Under the pieces are notes generated by a model. That model was not told the DNA's origin. It made no database searches and worked only from the letters and a program-made list of their open reading frames with translations. A DNA stretch of 40,070 nucleotides from Pseudomonadota bacterium (GTDB taxonomy: Bacteria > Pseudomonadota > Alphaproteobacteria > Rhizobiales > Beijerinckiaceae): positions 1 to 40,070 of the forward strand of contig JAJXWB010000032.1 in the NCBI GenBank assembly GCA_021781815.1, written 5' to 3'. A program made the translations under genes and the position numbers. Shown here in pieces: positions 1-6,942 of the stretch. Position 1 is the first letter of the stretch. The number at the start of each line of letters is the position of its first letter.

Positions 1-159
1 TAGATTTTGTGGTGTCAACGATATAATTGCGATTATTTTCCGTATTAGTGCAATATATCCTATTTACGCGAAACCCCTCCGCCTTCGCTCGCTCGACGCC
101 GACAACGCGCCGCCGCCTGTCGGCAACGCGCGGATCGGCGAACCGCTCCATTGGCAAAA
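1..159. other. AT-rich window edge without a supported gene
   Basis: The first 66 or so bases are much more AT-rich than the rest of the window, as a promoter zone would be. The remainder is ordinary GC-rich sequence leading up to a terminator hairpin. I see no convincing reading frame with a ribosome binding site. The promoter would probably serve a gene to the left of the window. Confidence 0.3.
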
Positions 160-190
160 GGCCCGGAACGCAAAACTCGCGTTCCGGGCC
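160..190. terminator. Bidirectional intrinsic terminator
   Basis: A perfect 12-base-pair stem (GGCCCGGAACGC at 160-171 with its complement at 179-190) encloses a 7-base loop. It is flanked by AAAA on the left and TTTT on the right, so it can act in both directions. For minus-strand transcription it starts only a few bases after the stop codon of the TadG-like remnant (194-196). Confidence 0.85.
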
Positions 191-193
191 TTT

Positions 194-1160
194 TCACCCC
201 GCCGCAACGCCGCCCAGATAACCATAGGCCGAATAGTCGGACAGGTTGGCGGTGATGAAGCTCGTCGCGTTATTGCCGTTGTCGATGAGTTCATTGACGC
301 CATCGGTCATCAGCACGATCACCTTGGTCACGCCCTTCGCGCCGTAGGCGGCCCCGTCGGCATAGGGAGCGTTGGGCGACAGCGTGCGCCAGGCCCAGGT
401 CAGGCCTTCGGAAATCACGGTGCCGCCGGACTGCCAGTAATTCAGGTTGTTGATCTTGCTGAGCACGTTGCCCTGATTGTTGGTCAGGCGCATCACCGGA
501 TCGGGACAGCCGGCATTCGGACCATAGGTGACACCCGACGAATCCGGCGTCTCCCGAATGATCGCGGCCTTTGTCGCGCCATCGTATTTCAGCAGGAACT
601 GGCCGTTGCCCCAACCGACCGATTGCAACGGCGTCCAGCCCCAGCTCGCCGGCAGATCGTTGACGCCGTCGGGCAGGTAATTGTTGTGGAAACCCTGGGT
701 CGAGGCGGAATATGCGCCGGGGTTCACGACCGCCTAAGTGTAGGGCGAATAGTCCGGCTCGTCCGGCCAGAAATAGGGGACGAACAACGACGCCGGGTCC
801 GAGGTCGTGGGCGGCGTATCGCTTGCGTCATAGTCGGTCGCGGCTGCGTAGCTTGCGCCCCAGTTGTTATTGAGCCAGGTCTGCTCCTGCGCGCTCATGC
901 GCGTTTCGACGCACCCCTTCCAGGCGACGGGATTGCCGTTTGGATCGAGCGTGCGCCTGAACAATTCGTACTGGCTGACCGTCGCGGGGTTGGAGAGGTA
1001 ATCGCATCCGCCGGTCGAGCCCGCGCCGGCGTAGTCCTTCGCAACGCCCTGAAAACCGACGGGCATCCGGTAGGTCTTGCCGGTCTTCGGCGACCTCCAG
1101 ACGGTGGTCGAAAGAGGCGCGATCGTGTTGGGCGTGACGTCGGCCGCCTGCGCCGGGGAC
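194..1160 (-). pseudogene. TadG-like pilus assembly protein remnant (VWA domain), broken
   Basis: The minus-strand frame reads as the middle and second half of an alphaproteobacterial TadG-type protein, in which a membrane anchor precedes a von Willebrand factor A domain; these proteins belong to Flp/Tad pilus loci. Family landmarks appear in order: AWKGCVETR, VPYFWPDEPDY, NNYLPDG, GCPDPVMRLT, GGTVISEGLTWAWRTLSP and VIVLMTDGVN, the last being the late metal-site motif. An in-frame TAG at 734-736 splits the homologous reading. The membrane anchor and the first DxSxS half of the VWA domain are missing: homology stops where the dehydrogenase gene ends. The usual C-terminal 80 or so residues are also absent, the frame ending in TGA at a terminator. 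Three lesions make this a decaying gene. No other tad gene lies in the window. The family call is from memory of the motif order; the breakage is read directly. Confidence 0.8.
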
Positions 1161-1910
1161 TCAGATCGTGCGACCGCCGTCTACCGGAAGCTCCACGCCC
1201 GTGATGAACGAAGCTTCATCGGATGCGAGATAGAGCGCGGCGCTGGCGATGTCTTCGGGCTTCGACATGCGGCCGAGCGGGATCGTCGCGAGAAATTTCG
1301 CTCGATTCTCAGGCGTGTCGGGTAGCCCCATGAAGGCTTCGAGCAACCCGGTTTCGCCAATCACCGGGCAGATGACATTGACGCGGATCTTCCACGGCGC
1401 GAGTTCGACCGCGAGCGATTTCGACACAAGATTCACCGCGCCTTTCGTCGCGTTGTACCAGGTGAGGCCCGGCCGCGGCCGGATGCCGGCGGTCGAGCCG
1501 ATATTGATCACCGCGCCGCCGCCCTGATCGCGCATCAGCGGCGCGACCACGCGAATGAAATGAAAGATCGACTTGACGTTGACGCGGAACAGATGGTCGA
1601 ACGTCGTCTCGTCAATGTCGAGGATCGGTCCGTTCTTGTGCGTGACGCCGGCATTGTTGACGAGAATGTCGATCGGGCCGAGCCTGGCCGTCGTCTCGCG
1701 GGCGACGCGCTCGACGTCGGCTCCTGAGCCGACGTCGGCCGTAATGGCGAGCGCGCCATCGCCGATGTCCCTGGCGACGCGCTGCGCCGCTTCGCCGCGT
1801 AGATCGACGACAGCGACCTTCGCGCCTTCCGCCGCATAGCGCCTGGCGATGCCTTCGCCAAATCCGCCGCCGGCGCCCGTGACGATCGCGACCTTGCCTT
1901 CGAGCCTCAT
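1161..1910 (-). CDS. Short-chain dehydrogenase/reductase (SDR)
   Basis: This 249-residue protein is a complete classical SDR, an NAD(P)-dependent oxidoreductase of alcohols or ketones in the cytoplasm. The TGAGGGFGEG dinucleotide-binding loop is at residues 11-20, NNAG at 85-88, and the catalytic set is Ser139, Tyr152 and Lys156. Asp36 at the end of the second strand favours NAD over NADP. The C-terminus VDGGRTI is typical. It lies 39 bases downstream of the CoA-transferase on the same strand, so the two probably share a transcript. It may oxidise a hydroxyacyl-CoA made by the pathway, but the substrate cannot be read from sequence. Its stop codon directly abuts the broken TadG-like gene. Confidence 0.88.
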   Translation of the reverse strand: MRLEGKVAIVTGAGGGFGEGIARRYAAEGAKVAVVDLRGEAAQRVARDIGDGALAITADVGSGADVERVARETTARLGPIDILVNNAGVTHKNGPILDIDETTFDHLFRVNVKSIFHFIRVVAPLMRDQGGGAVINIGSTAGIRPRPGLTWYNATKGAVNLVSKSLAVELAPWKIRVNVICPVIGETGLLEAFMGLPDTPENRAKFLATIPLGRMSKPEDIASAALYLASDEASFITGVELPVDGGRTI

Positions 1911-1949
1911 GGTCTGTTCCTTTTCCGAATGATGGACGATGGACGCGCG

Positions 1950-3092
1950 TCAGGCGAATTCCGCCCGGATCGCGGCGCTGTGCTCGCCGATCGCGGGCAC
2001 GCGGCCGAGGACCGGCGCGCAGCCGTTGCGCAGCGTCGGCGGCGCGACGAGCGAGGCCGGCCCGTGTTCGGTGTCGACCGCGATACGCCGCAGGGCCGGA
2101 TGCGCGGCGAAGTCTTCGACGCTGTTGACGAAGCCGTAGGCCGTGCCCGCCTTCCTGAGTTTCGCGGCGGCTTCATCGCGGGTCATGGTCGCGAATTTCG
2201 CGGCGACGCGCGCGTCGACCACGGCGCGGGCGCCGACCCGGACGGTGTTGGATTCGAAGCCCGGCCGCAACGCCAGATCGGGTTCGTCCATGAAGTGGCG
2301 GCAGAAGCTCGCCCACTCGCGCTCGTTCTGGATCGAGATGAGGACGAGCTTGCCGTCTTTCGTGTCGAAGGCGCCGTAGGGGCAAATCGAGGGGTGTGCG
2401 AGCCCGACGCGCTCGGGCGCGCGGCCAGCACCCTCGAAATAAAGCAGCGGCACGGTCATCCAGTCGGCCATCCCCGCAAACAGGCTGGTTTCGATCGCGG
2501 CGCCCTCGCCCGTCGCGCCACGCGCGATCAGCGCCTCGAGGATCGCCGCATGCGCCGCCATCCCGCAGGCGATGTCGCAGACGGAGACGCCGACGCGGCC
2601 AGGCCCCGCCGGATGGCCGGTGATGGCGGCAAGCCCACTTTCCGCCTGAACGAGCAGGTCGTAGGCTTTCATCTCGGTGTAGGAGTTGCCGGCGCCGTAG
2701 CCTGAAATGTCCACCGTGATCAGTCGCGGATGCCTGCGCCGCAAATCCTTCGAGCTGAAGCCCGCGCGCCCGGCTGCGCCCGGCGCGAGATTCTGGATGA
2801 ACACGTCGGCCTTCGCCAGAAGGCGATGCAGAAGCGCGGCGTCCTCGGAATTTTTGATATCGGCGACGAGACTTTCCTTGCCCCGGTTGAGCCAGACGAA
2901 ATAGGAGGCCAGCCCGTTAACGGCCATGTCGTAGCCCCGCGCGAAATCACCCTCCGCCCGTTCGATCTTGATGACGCGCGCGCCGGCGTCGGCCAGGCGC
3001 GATGAACAATAGGGCGCGGCCACCGCCTGTTCGAGCGAGACAACGAGAACGCCATCGAGCGGCCTGCGAGAACGTGATTCCATTTCAATCAC
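1950..3092 (-). CDS. CaiB/BaiF family (class III) CoA-transferase
   Basis: At 380 residues this has the usual length of class III CoA-transferases, which move CoA between carboxylic acids through an enzyme aspartyl-CoA thioester. The catalytic aspartate is Asp145 in KAYDLLVQAESG, in the expected context. The N-terminal PLDGVLVVSLEQAVAAPYC and the RGKESLVADIK stretch also match the family. The listed start is a GTG; an ATG three codons later (3083) is equally possible and neither has a strong ribosome binding site. A 42-codon frame upstream overlaps the GTG start by eight bases. Followed by the SDR and divergent from the AtuA pair, it probably activates the acid degraded by this island. Substrate unknown. 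Confidence 0.88.
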   Translation of the reverse strand: MIEMESRSRRPLDGVLVVSLEQAVAAPYCSSRLADAGARVIKIERAEGDFARGYDMAVNGLASYFVWLNRGKESLVADIKNSEDAALLHRLLAKADVFIQNLAPGAAGRAGFSSKDLRRRHPRLITVDISGYGAGNSYTEMKAYDLLVQAESGLAAITGHPAGPGRVGVSVCDIACGMAAHAAILEALIARGATGEGAAIETSLFAGMADWMTVPLLYFEGAGRAPERVGLAHPSICPYGAFDTKDGKLVLISIQNEREWASFCRHFMDEPDLALRPGFESNTVRVGARAVVDARVAAKFATMTRDEAAAKLRKAGTAYGFVNSVEDFAAHPALRRIAVDTEHGPASLVAPPTLRNGCAPVLGRVPAIGEHSAAIRAEFA

Positions 3093-3213
3093 CGCGCCCG
3101 ATGGTCATGGTCCTGCGCGCGTCAAATCCATACAGGGCCAGGCATCCCTTTCCACGATCATGGCCGGCGCTCTTTGCGCGGGCGCCGTCGACGAAATGCA
3201 CCGGGCCGGTCAT
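3085..3213 (-). CDS. Possible 42-residue upstream ORF overlapping the CoA-transferase start
   Basis: An ATG at 3213 opens a 42-codon frame beginning MTGPVHFVDG. Its TGA falls inside the first codons of the CoA-transferase, an arrangement that allows translational coupling. An AGGAG sequence lies about 11 bases upstream of the ATG, slightly far but usable. I do not recognise the product. It could be a leader peptide, a remnant or chance. Its codon pattern is not clearly coding. Confidence 0.25.
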   Translation of the reverse strand: MTGPVHFVDGARAKSAGHDRGKGCLALYGFDARRTMTIGRGD

Positions 3214-3464
3214 GACGCTCTAGTCTCCTGCGCTACGACGAAAGGCGCGACGCGGTCGGGCCGCCGCCGCTTCACAAGCTTGCGCTGTTAGCATGCCGCG
3301 TCGCTTGCACAATACCCTCGACTGCCCGGGCGTCCAGCCGCGGCGCGGCCTGGCCCTCGCCAATCGTCCGAAATTGCCGGTACCATGGCCCAGAGCTTCC
3401 GCCCTCGCAGCGCATGTCTGGGTCGGGGTCTGGTCCACCCCGCTGCGTGCGGAGAATGAGCGTC
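3093..3464. other. Divergent intergenic region between CoA-transferase and AtuA genes
   Basis: About 370 bases separate the two divergent transcripts. Apart from the doubtful 42-codon frame I see no gene, no clear intrinsic terminator and no long palindrome. It must hold both promoters. Any regulator site here would control both halves of the putative catabolic island. Confidence 0.5.
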
Positions 3465-4799
3465 ATGAAAACGATCAGAATCGGCGCGGGCGCCGGCTAT
3501 TCGGGCGACCGGATCGAACCGGCGATCGAGCTGGCCGAGAAAGGCGATCTCGACTACCTCGTCTTCGAATGCCTCGCCGAACGCACCATCGCGCTGGCGC
3601 AACAGGCGAGGATGTCGGACCCGCGAGGCGGCTACGATCCGCTTCTCGGAGAAAGGATGCGGGCGGTCCTGCCGATCTGCGCGCGGAACGGCGTGAAAAT
3701 CATCACCAACATGGGCGCGGCCAATCCCGCTGGCGCGGCGCAGGCGACGCGCGACATCGCCCGGGCGCTCCGCCTTTCCGGCGTCAGGATCGCCGCAGTG
3801 AGCGGAGACGACGTCATGTCCTGGCTGCGCGAGAACGACGCCCCGCTGGACAACGGCGCGACGTTCTCCGCGCTCGGCAATCGGGTCGTATCCGCCAACG
3901 CCTATATCGGCGCGCGCCCGATTGTCGAGGCTCTCGCGCTGGGGGCCAATGTCGTGATCACCGGCCGCGCCGCCGACCCGGCTCTGTTCATGGGACCGCT
4001 ACTCCACGAATTCGGATGGGCGATGGACGACTGGACCATGCTCGGACGCGGGACGCTGGTCGGGCACCTGCTGGAATGCGCGGGCCAGATCACGGGCGGC
4101 TATTTCGCCGATCCCGGCGTCAAGGACATTCCCGGCCTCGCCCGCCTCGGATTCCCGATCGGGGAAGTGCGTGCGGACGGCGACCTCGTCGTTACGAAAG
4201 TCGCCGGATCCGGCGGGCGCGTCACGCCGCAGACCGTGAAGGAACAGCTTCTTTATGAAATCCATGATCCGCGAGCCTATTTCCAGCCGGATGTGGTCGC
4301 GGACTTTTCCGACGTGCAGGTCGATCACGTCGGCGCGGATCGTGTGCGCGTTTCCGGCGGCAAGGGCGCGCCAAAGACGCGCCTCCTGAAAACTTCGGTC
4401 GGATATGTCGACAGCTATATCGGCGAGGGCCAGATTTCCTACGCCGGGCCGAATGCGGTCGCGCGGGGCCGGCTGGCGCTGGACATTGTTCGCGAGCGGC
4501 TGGCGCTGACCGGCGTGCGCATGACCGAGGCCCGTTTCGATCTCATCGGCGTCGACTCTCTTCACGGACCCGCGGCGTCGCGCGCGGGCGATCCCTACGA
4601 GGTGCGGGTCCGCGTCGCCGGGCGGGCCGAAAGCCTCGCGGAAGCGGCCCGCATCGGCGCCGAGGTCGAGACGCTCTACACGAACGGGCCGGCAGGAGGC
4701 GGCGGCGCGTGGAAATCGGCGCGCGAGATCGTGGCTGTCGCATCGGCCCTCGTGCCGGAGACCGCCGCCACGCCCATCGTCACGATCAAGGGGGAATGA
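3465..4799 (+). CDS. Acyclic terpene utilisation AtuA family protein (DUF1446)
   Basis: The 444-residue product matches the AtuA/DUF1446 family, named for a gene needed for citronellol and geraniol use in Pseudomonas; its biochemical role is not established. Family features include IRIGAGAGYSGDR at the start, DYLVFECLAERTIALAQ, IITNMGAANP, and the ITGRAADPALFMGPL stretch. I place the start at the ATG at 3465 because GGAG at 3451-3454 is spaced 10 bases from it, whereas the in-frame ATG at 3456 is too close. A separate gene for the small AtuA-associated domain follows after a 3-base gap. In many homologues, as I recall, the two parts are fused. With the divergent CoA-transferase and SDR it suggests degradation of a branched acyl-CoA. 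Confidence 0.85.
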   Translation: MKTIRIGAGAGYSGDRIEPAIELAEKGDLDYLVFECLAERTIALAQQARMSDPRGGYDPLLGERMRAVLPICARNGVKIITNMGAANPAGAAQATRDIARALRLSGVRIAAVSGDDVMSWLRENDAPLDNGATFSALGNRVVSANAYIGARPIVEALALGANVVITGRAADPALFMGPLLHEFGWAMDDWTMLGRGTLVGHLLECAGQITGGYFADPGVKDIPGLARLGFPIGEVRADGDLVVTKVAGSGGRVTPQTVKEQLLYEIHDPRAYFQPDVVADFSDVQVDHVGADRVRVSGGKGAPKTRLLKTSVGYVDSYIGEGQISYAGPNAVARGRLALDIVRERLALTGVRMTEARFDLIGVDSLHGPAASRAGDPYEVRVRVAGRAESLAEAARIGAEVETLYTNGPAGGGGAWKSAREIVAVASALVPETAATPIVTIKGE

Positions 4800-4802
4800 G
4801 CG

Positions 4803-5114
4803 ATGAAACTGCGGGCGATCGCGCATTCGCGCACCGGCGACAAGGGAAATACGTCCAATATTTCCGTCATCGCATATGAAGCGAAGCATTATCCGTTTCT
4901 GCGCGAGCAGGTGACCGCAGAGCGCGTGAAGGCCGTTCTGGCCGGCGTCGCGCGCGGCGCAGTCACCCGATACGAAATGCCAAACGTCGGCGCGCTCAAT
5001 TTCGTGATAGAAGGCGCGCTCGGCGGCGGCGTCACGCGGTCGCTCGCGCTCGATGCACATGGCAAGAGCCTGAGTTCGGCGCTGCTTGATCTCGACCTGC
5101 CGGAACCGGGCTGA
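4803..5114 (+). CDS. Small AtuA-associated (AtuA-like ferredoxin-fold) protein
   Basis: This 103-residue protein opens with LRAIAHSRTGDKGNTSNIS, the hallmark of the small domain found at the C-terminus of long AtuA proteins or as a stand-alone partner. The RTGDKGN and later MPNVGALNFVIEGALGGG stretches are the conserved parts. The gene starts 3 bases after the AtuA stop, so the two are surely cotranslated and probably form one complex. No catalytic role is known to me. Confidence 0.8.
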   Translation: MKLRAIAHSRTGDKGNTSNISVIAYEAKHYPFLREQVTAERVKAVLAGVARGAVTRYEMPNVGALNFVIEGALGGGVTRSLALDAHGKSLSSALLDLDLPEPG

Positions 5115-5119
5115 CTTGC

Positions 5120-5167
5120 CCGGAGTTTCGATCGGGCATGAGCGGCGGGCGCCCGCCCGAACTCCGG
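5120..5167. terminator. Possible shared terminator hairpin between convergent genes
   Basis: CCGGAGTT at 5120-5127 pairs with AACTCCGG at 5160-5167, and GGGC/GCCC blocks inside can pair as well. It sits in the 58-base gap between the converging small AtuA-like gene and the dehydrogenase. There is no T run, so a classical intrinsic terminator is uncertain. Confidence 0.35.
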
Positions 5168-5172
5168 CGCGC

Positions 5173-6195
5173 TCACGGCGACAACAGCACCTTCCCGATA
5201 TTTCGCCGGTCCTGCAGGTATGCGTGCGCCGCCGCGGCCTCATCGAAACGGAAGGTTCGCGCGATCTGCGGCTGGATCGCGCCCTGCGTCCAGAGATCGA
5301 AGATCTGCGCAAGCCAGCCGCCGATCAGATCGACCTCGCTCCACATGCGCCCGACATTGACGCCAAACACTGCCTTGTTGGCGTTCATGAGCGCGACGGG
5401 ATTGAACTGCAGCCACGGCATGCGGGCGGCGACAGACAACATGGCGAAGGGATTGCGGGTGCGCCCTGCGACCATCGAGGACGCGCCAAACATGCCAAGA
5501 CGGCCGGTCGGCGCGAGCACGCGATAGCTCTTCTTGAACGAGTCGCCGCCGATGGCGTCCAGGACCAGCTCCACGCCGCGACCGCTGGTGATCTGGCCAA
5601 CCCGGGCCTCGAAATCCTCGCGCGTATAGTCGATCAGATGCTCGACCCCGGCTTGCCGCAGAACGTCGTGCTTGGCGGCGGACGCCGCGCCAATGACGTT
5701 CGCGCCGATATGCCTCGCGATCTGAGTTGCTGCTATGCCGACGCCGCCGCCTGCCGAATGGATGAGAACCGTCTCGCCGCGCTTCAGGCCGCCCATGGCG
5801 ACCACAAGCTGCCAGGCCGTGATGTAGTTGACCGGGATTGCTGCGCCCTGCTGCGCCGACATGCCGGCGGGACGGCCGAAAACCTGATTTGACGGAACGC
5901 AGACGACATCCGCATAGCCGCCGAAGCGGGTCATGGCGACGACGTCGCGGCCGATCCATGCCGCATCGACATTCGCGCCGACCGCATCGACCCGACCCGC
6001 GACCTCATAACCCGGAACGACCGGAACAGGCGGCAGGTCAGGATAGAGGCCCATCCGTCCCATGATGTCCGCAAAATTGACGCCGGTCGCCTCGACGCGG
6101 ATGCGCATTTCTCCGGCGCCTGGCGTCGGGTCCGGCGCTTCCTTCACCGTCAGGACGTCAGGCGCGCCGAATCGGGGAATCCATATCTGCCGCAT
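5173..6195 (-). CDS. Zinc-independent medium-chain dehydrogenase, quinone oxidoreductase type
   Basis: The 340-residue product belongs to the quinone-oxidoreductase branch of the medium-chain dehydrogenases, NADPH-dependent enzymes that reduce quinones or enoyl compounds. It has the GroES-like N-terminal part with VRVEATGVNFADIMGRMG-type sequence, the PGYEVAGRVDAVG segment, and the Rossmann motif HSAGGGVGIAATQIA. The zinc-binding cysteines and histidine of alcohol dehydrogenases are absent, as expected for this branch. It converges on the AtuA pair and could belong to the same catabolic island, but nothing proves this. A purine-rich GAGAAGCG precedes the ATG. The exact substrate cannot be told. 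Confidence 0.85.
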   Translation of the reverse strand: MRQIWIPRFGAPDVLTVKEAPDPTPGAGEMRIRVEATGVNFADIMGRMGLYPDLPPVPVVPGYEVAGRVDAVGANVDAAWIGRDVVAMTRFGGYADVVCVPSNQVFGRPAGMSAQQGAAIPVNYITAWQLVVAMGGLKRGETVLIHSAGGGVGIAATQIARHIGANVIGAASAAKHDVLRQAGVEHLIDYTREDFEARVGQITSGRGVELVLDAIGGDSFKKSYRVLAPTGRLGMFGASSMVAGRTRNPFAMLSVAARMPWLQFNPVALMNANKAVFGVNVGRMWSEVDLIGGWLAQIFDLWTQGAIQPQIARTFRFDEAAAAHAYLQDRRNIGKVLLSP

Positions 6196-6305
6196 GTTCG
6201 CTTCTCGCCCGAGGGGTCCGCCCCGACACTCAAACGTTCCGCACCGGGGCGCAAGTCATGCGCCGGGCGCCGTCCGGCGGCGCCCGTCTGAACCGACCGC
6301 GCCGC

Positions 6306-6824
6306 TCATGCCCGGACCTTCCTCGCCCGCCCTGCCCGCTTCGGCCATTTTCCCGGCCATGCGACAATGAACCCCGGCAGATCGTCGACTGGCACGTCGT
6401 CTTCGAAAGCCGACACCTTTCCATGCGCCGAAACGCCGGCGGACCGCACCGTTGCGGGATCGCCCGACACCAGCGGGTGCCAGTCCGGCAGCTCCTTGCC
6501 CTCGCGCCTGAGGCGATAGGCGCAGGTTGGCGGCAGCCAGGGTATGGTCGCAACGTTTTCGGGCGTCAGCCTGATACAGTCTGTCACTTTCCGGGACCGG
6601 CGGGCGTAATCGCGGCAGCGGCAGGCGCCGGAGTCGAACAGTTTGCAGGCGACATCGGTGAAGTGGATCGCCCCCGTGTCCTCGTCCTCAAGCTTGACCA
6701 GACAACACCGGCCACAGCCGTCGCACAAGGCTTCCCACTCGCGTTTCGTCAGTTCCGCGAGGTCCTTGCGCCAGAACGGCTCTGGCGCCGCCGCACCGCC
6801 GCGCTTGGGTCTTACTTGCGTCAT
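6306..6824 (-). CDS. YcgN/YkgJ-type cysteine cluster protein (UPF0260)
   Basis: This 172-residue protein carries CDGCGRCC (Cys34, 37, 40, 41) and further cysteines at about 60, 68, 70, 82 and 96, the pattern of the YcgN/UPF0260 family, probable metal or iron-sulfur proteins of unknown role. [24 protein letters not shown] is the usual opening, and the [10 protein letters not shown] and DWHPLVSGD segments are conserved in the family. It is transcribed divergently from the penicillin-binding protein gene. No function should be assigned beyond the family. Confidence 0.88.
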   Translation of the reverse strand: MTQVRPKRGGAAAPEPFWRKDLAELTKREWEALCDGCGRCCLVKLEDEDTGAIHFTDVACKLFDSGACRCRDYARRSRKVTDCIRLTPENVATIPWLPPTCAYRLRREGKELPDWHPLVSGDPATVRSAGVSAHGKVSAFEDDVPVDDLPGFIVAWPGKWPKRAGRARKVRA

Positions 6825-6851
6825 TCTGGCGCCGGATCACCTGGCTCATCC

Positions 6852-6867
6852 TGTGCGCTTGCGCACA
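6852..6867. repeat. Inverted repeat TGTGCGC-TT-GCGCACA
   Basis: A perfect 7-base inverted repeat with a 2-base spacer lies between the divergent YcgN and penicillin-binding protein genes, 28 bases upstream of the former. It could be an operator or a minor hairpin. Nothing else identifies it. Confidence 0.4.
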
Positions 6868-6942
6868 TGCGGGCCAGATGCGCGTCGTTGCGCTCTGCGT
6901 CAAGTGGTTTAAATACCGTTTGCTGAGGTCGGGAGGAGGTTC

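Noticed and set aside
734-736. Stop-codon readthrough or pyrrolysine recoding at the TAG in the TadG-like gene
   Set aside because: The same gene is also cut at both ends, so simple decay explains the TAG. No recoding hairpin or pyl genes are seen.
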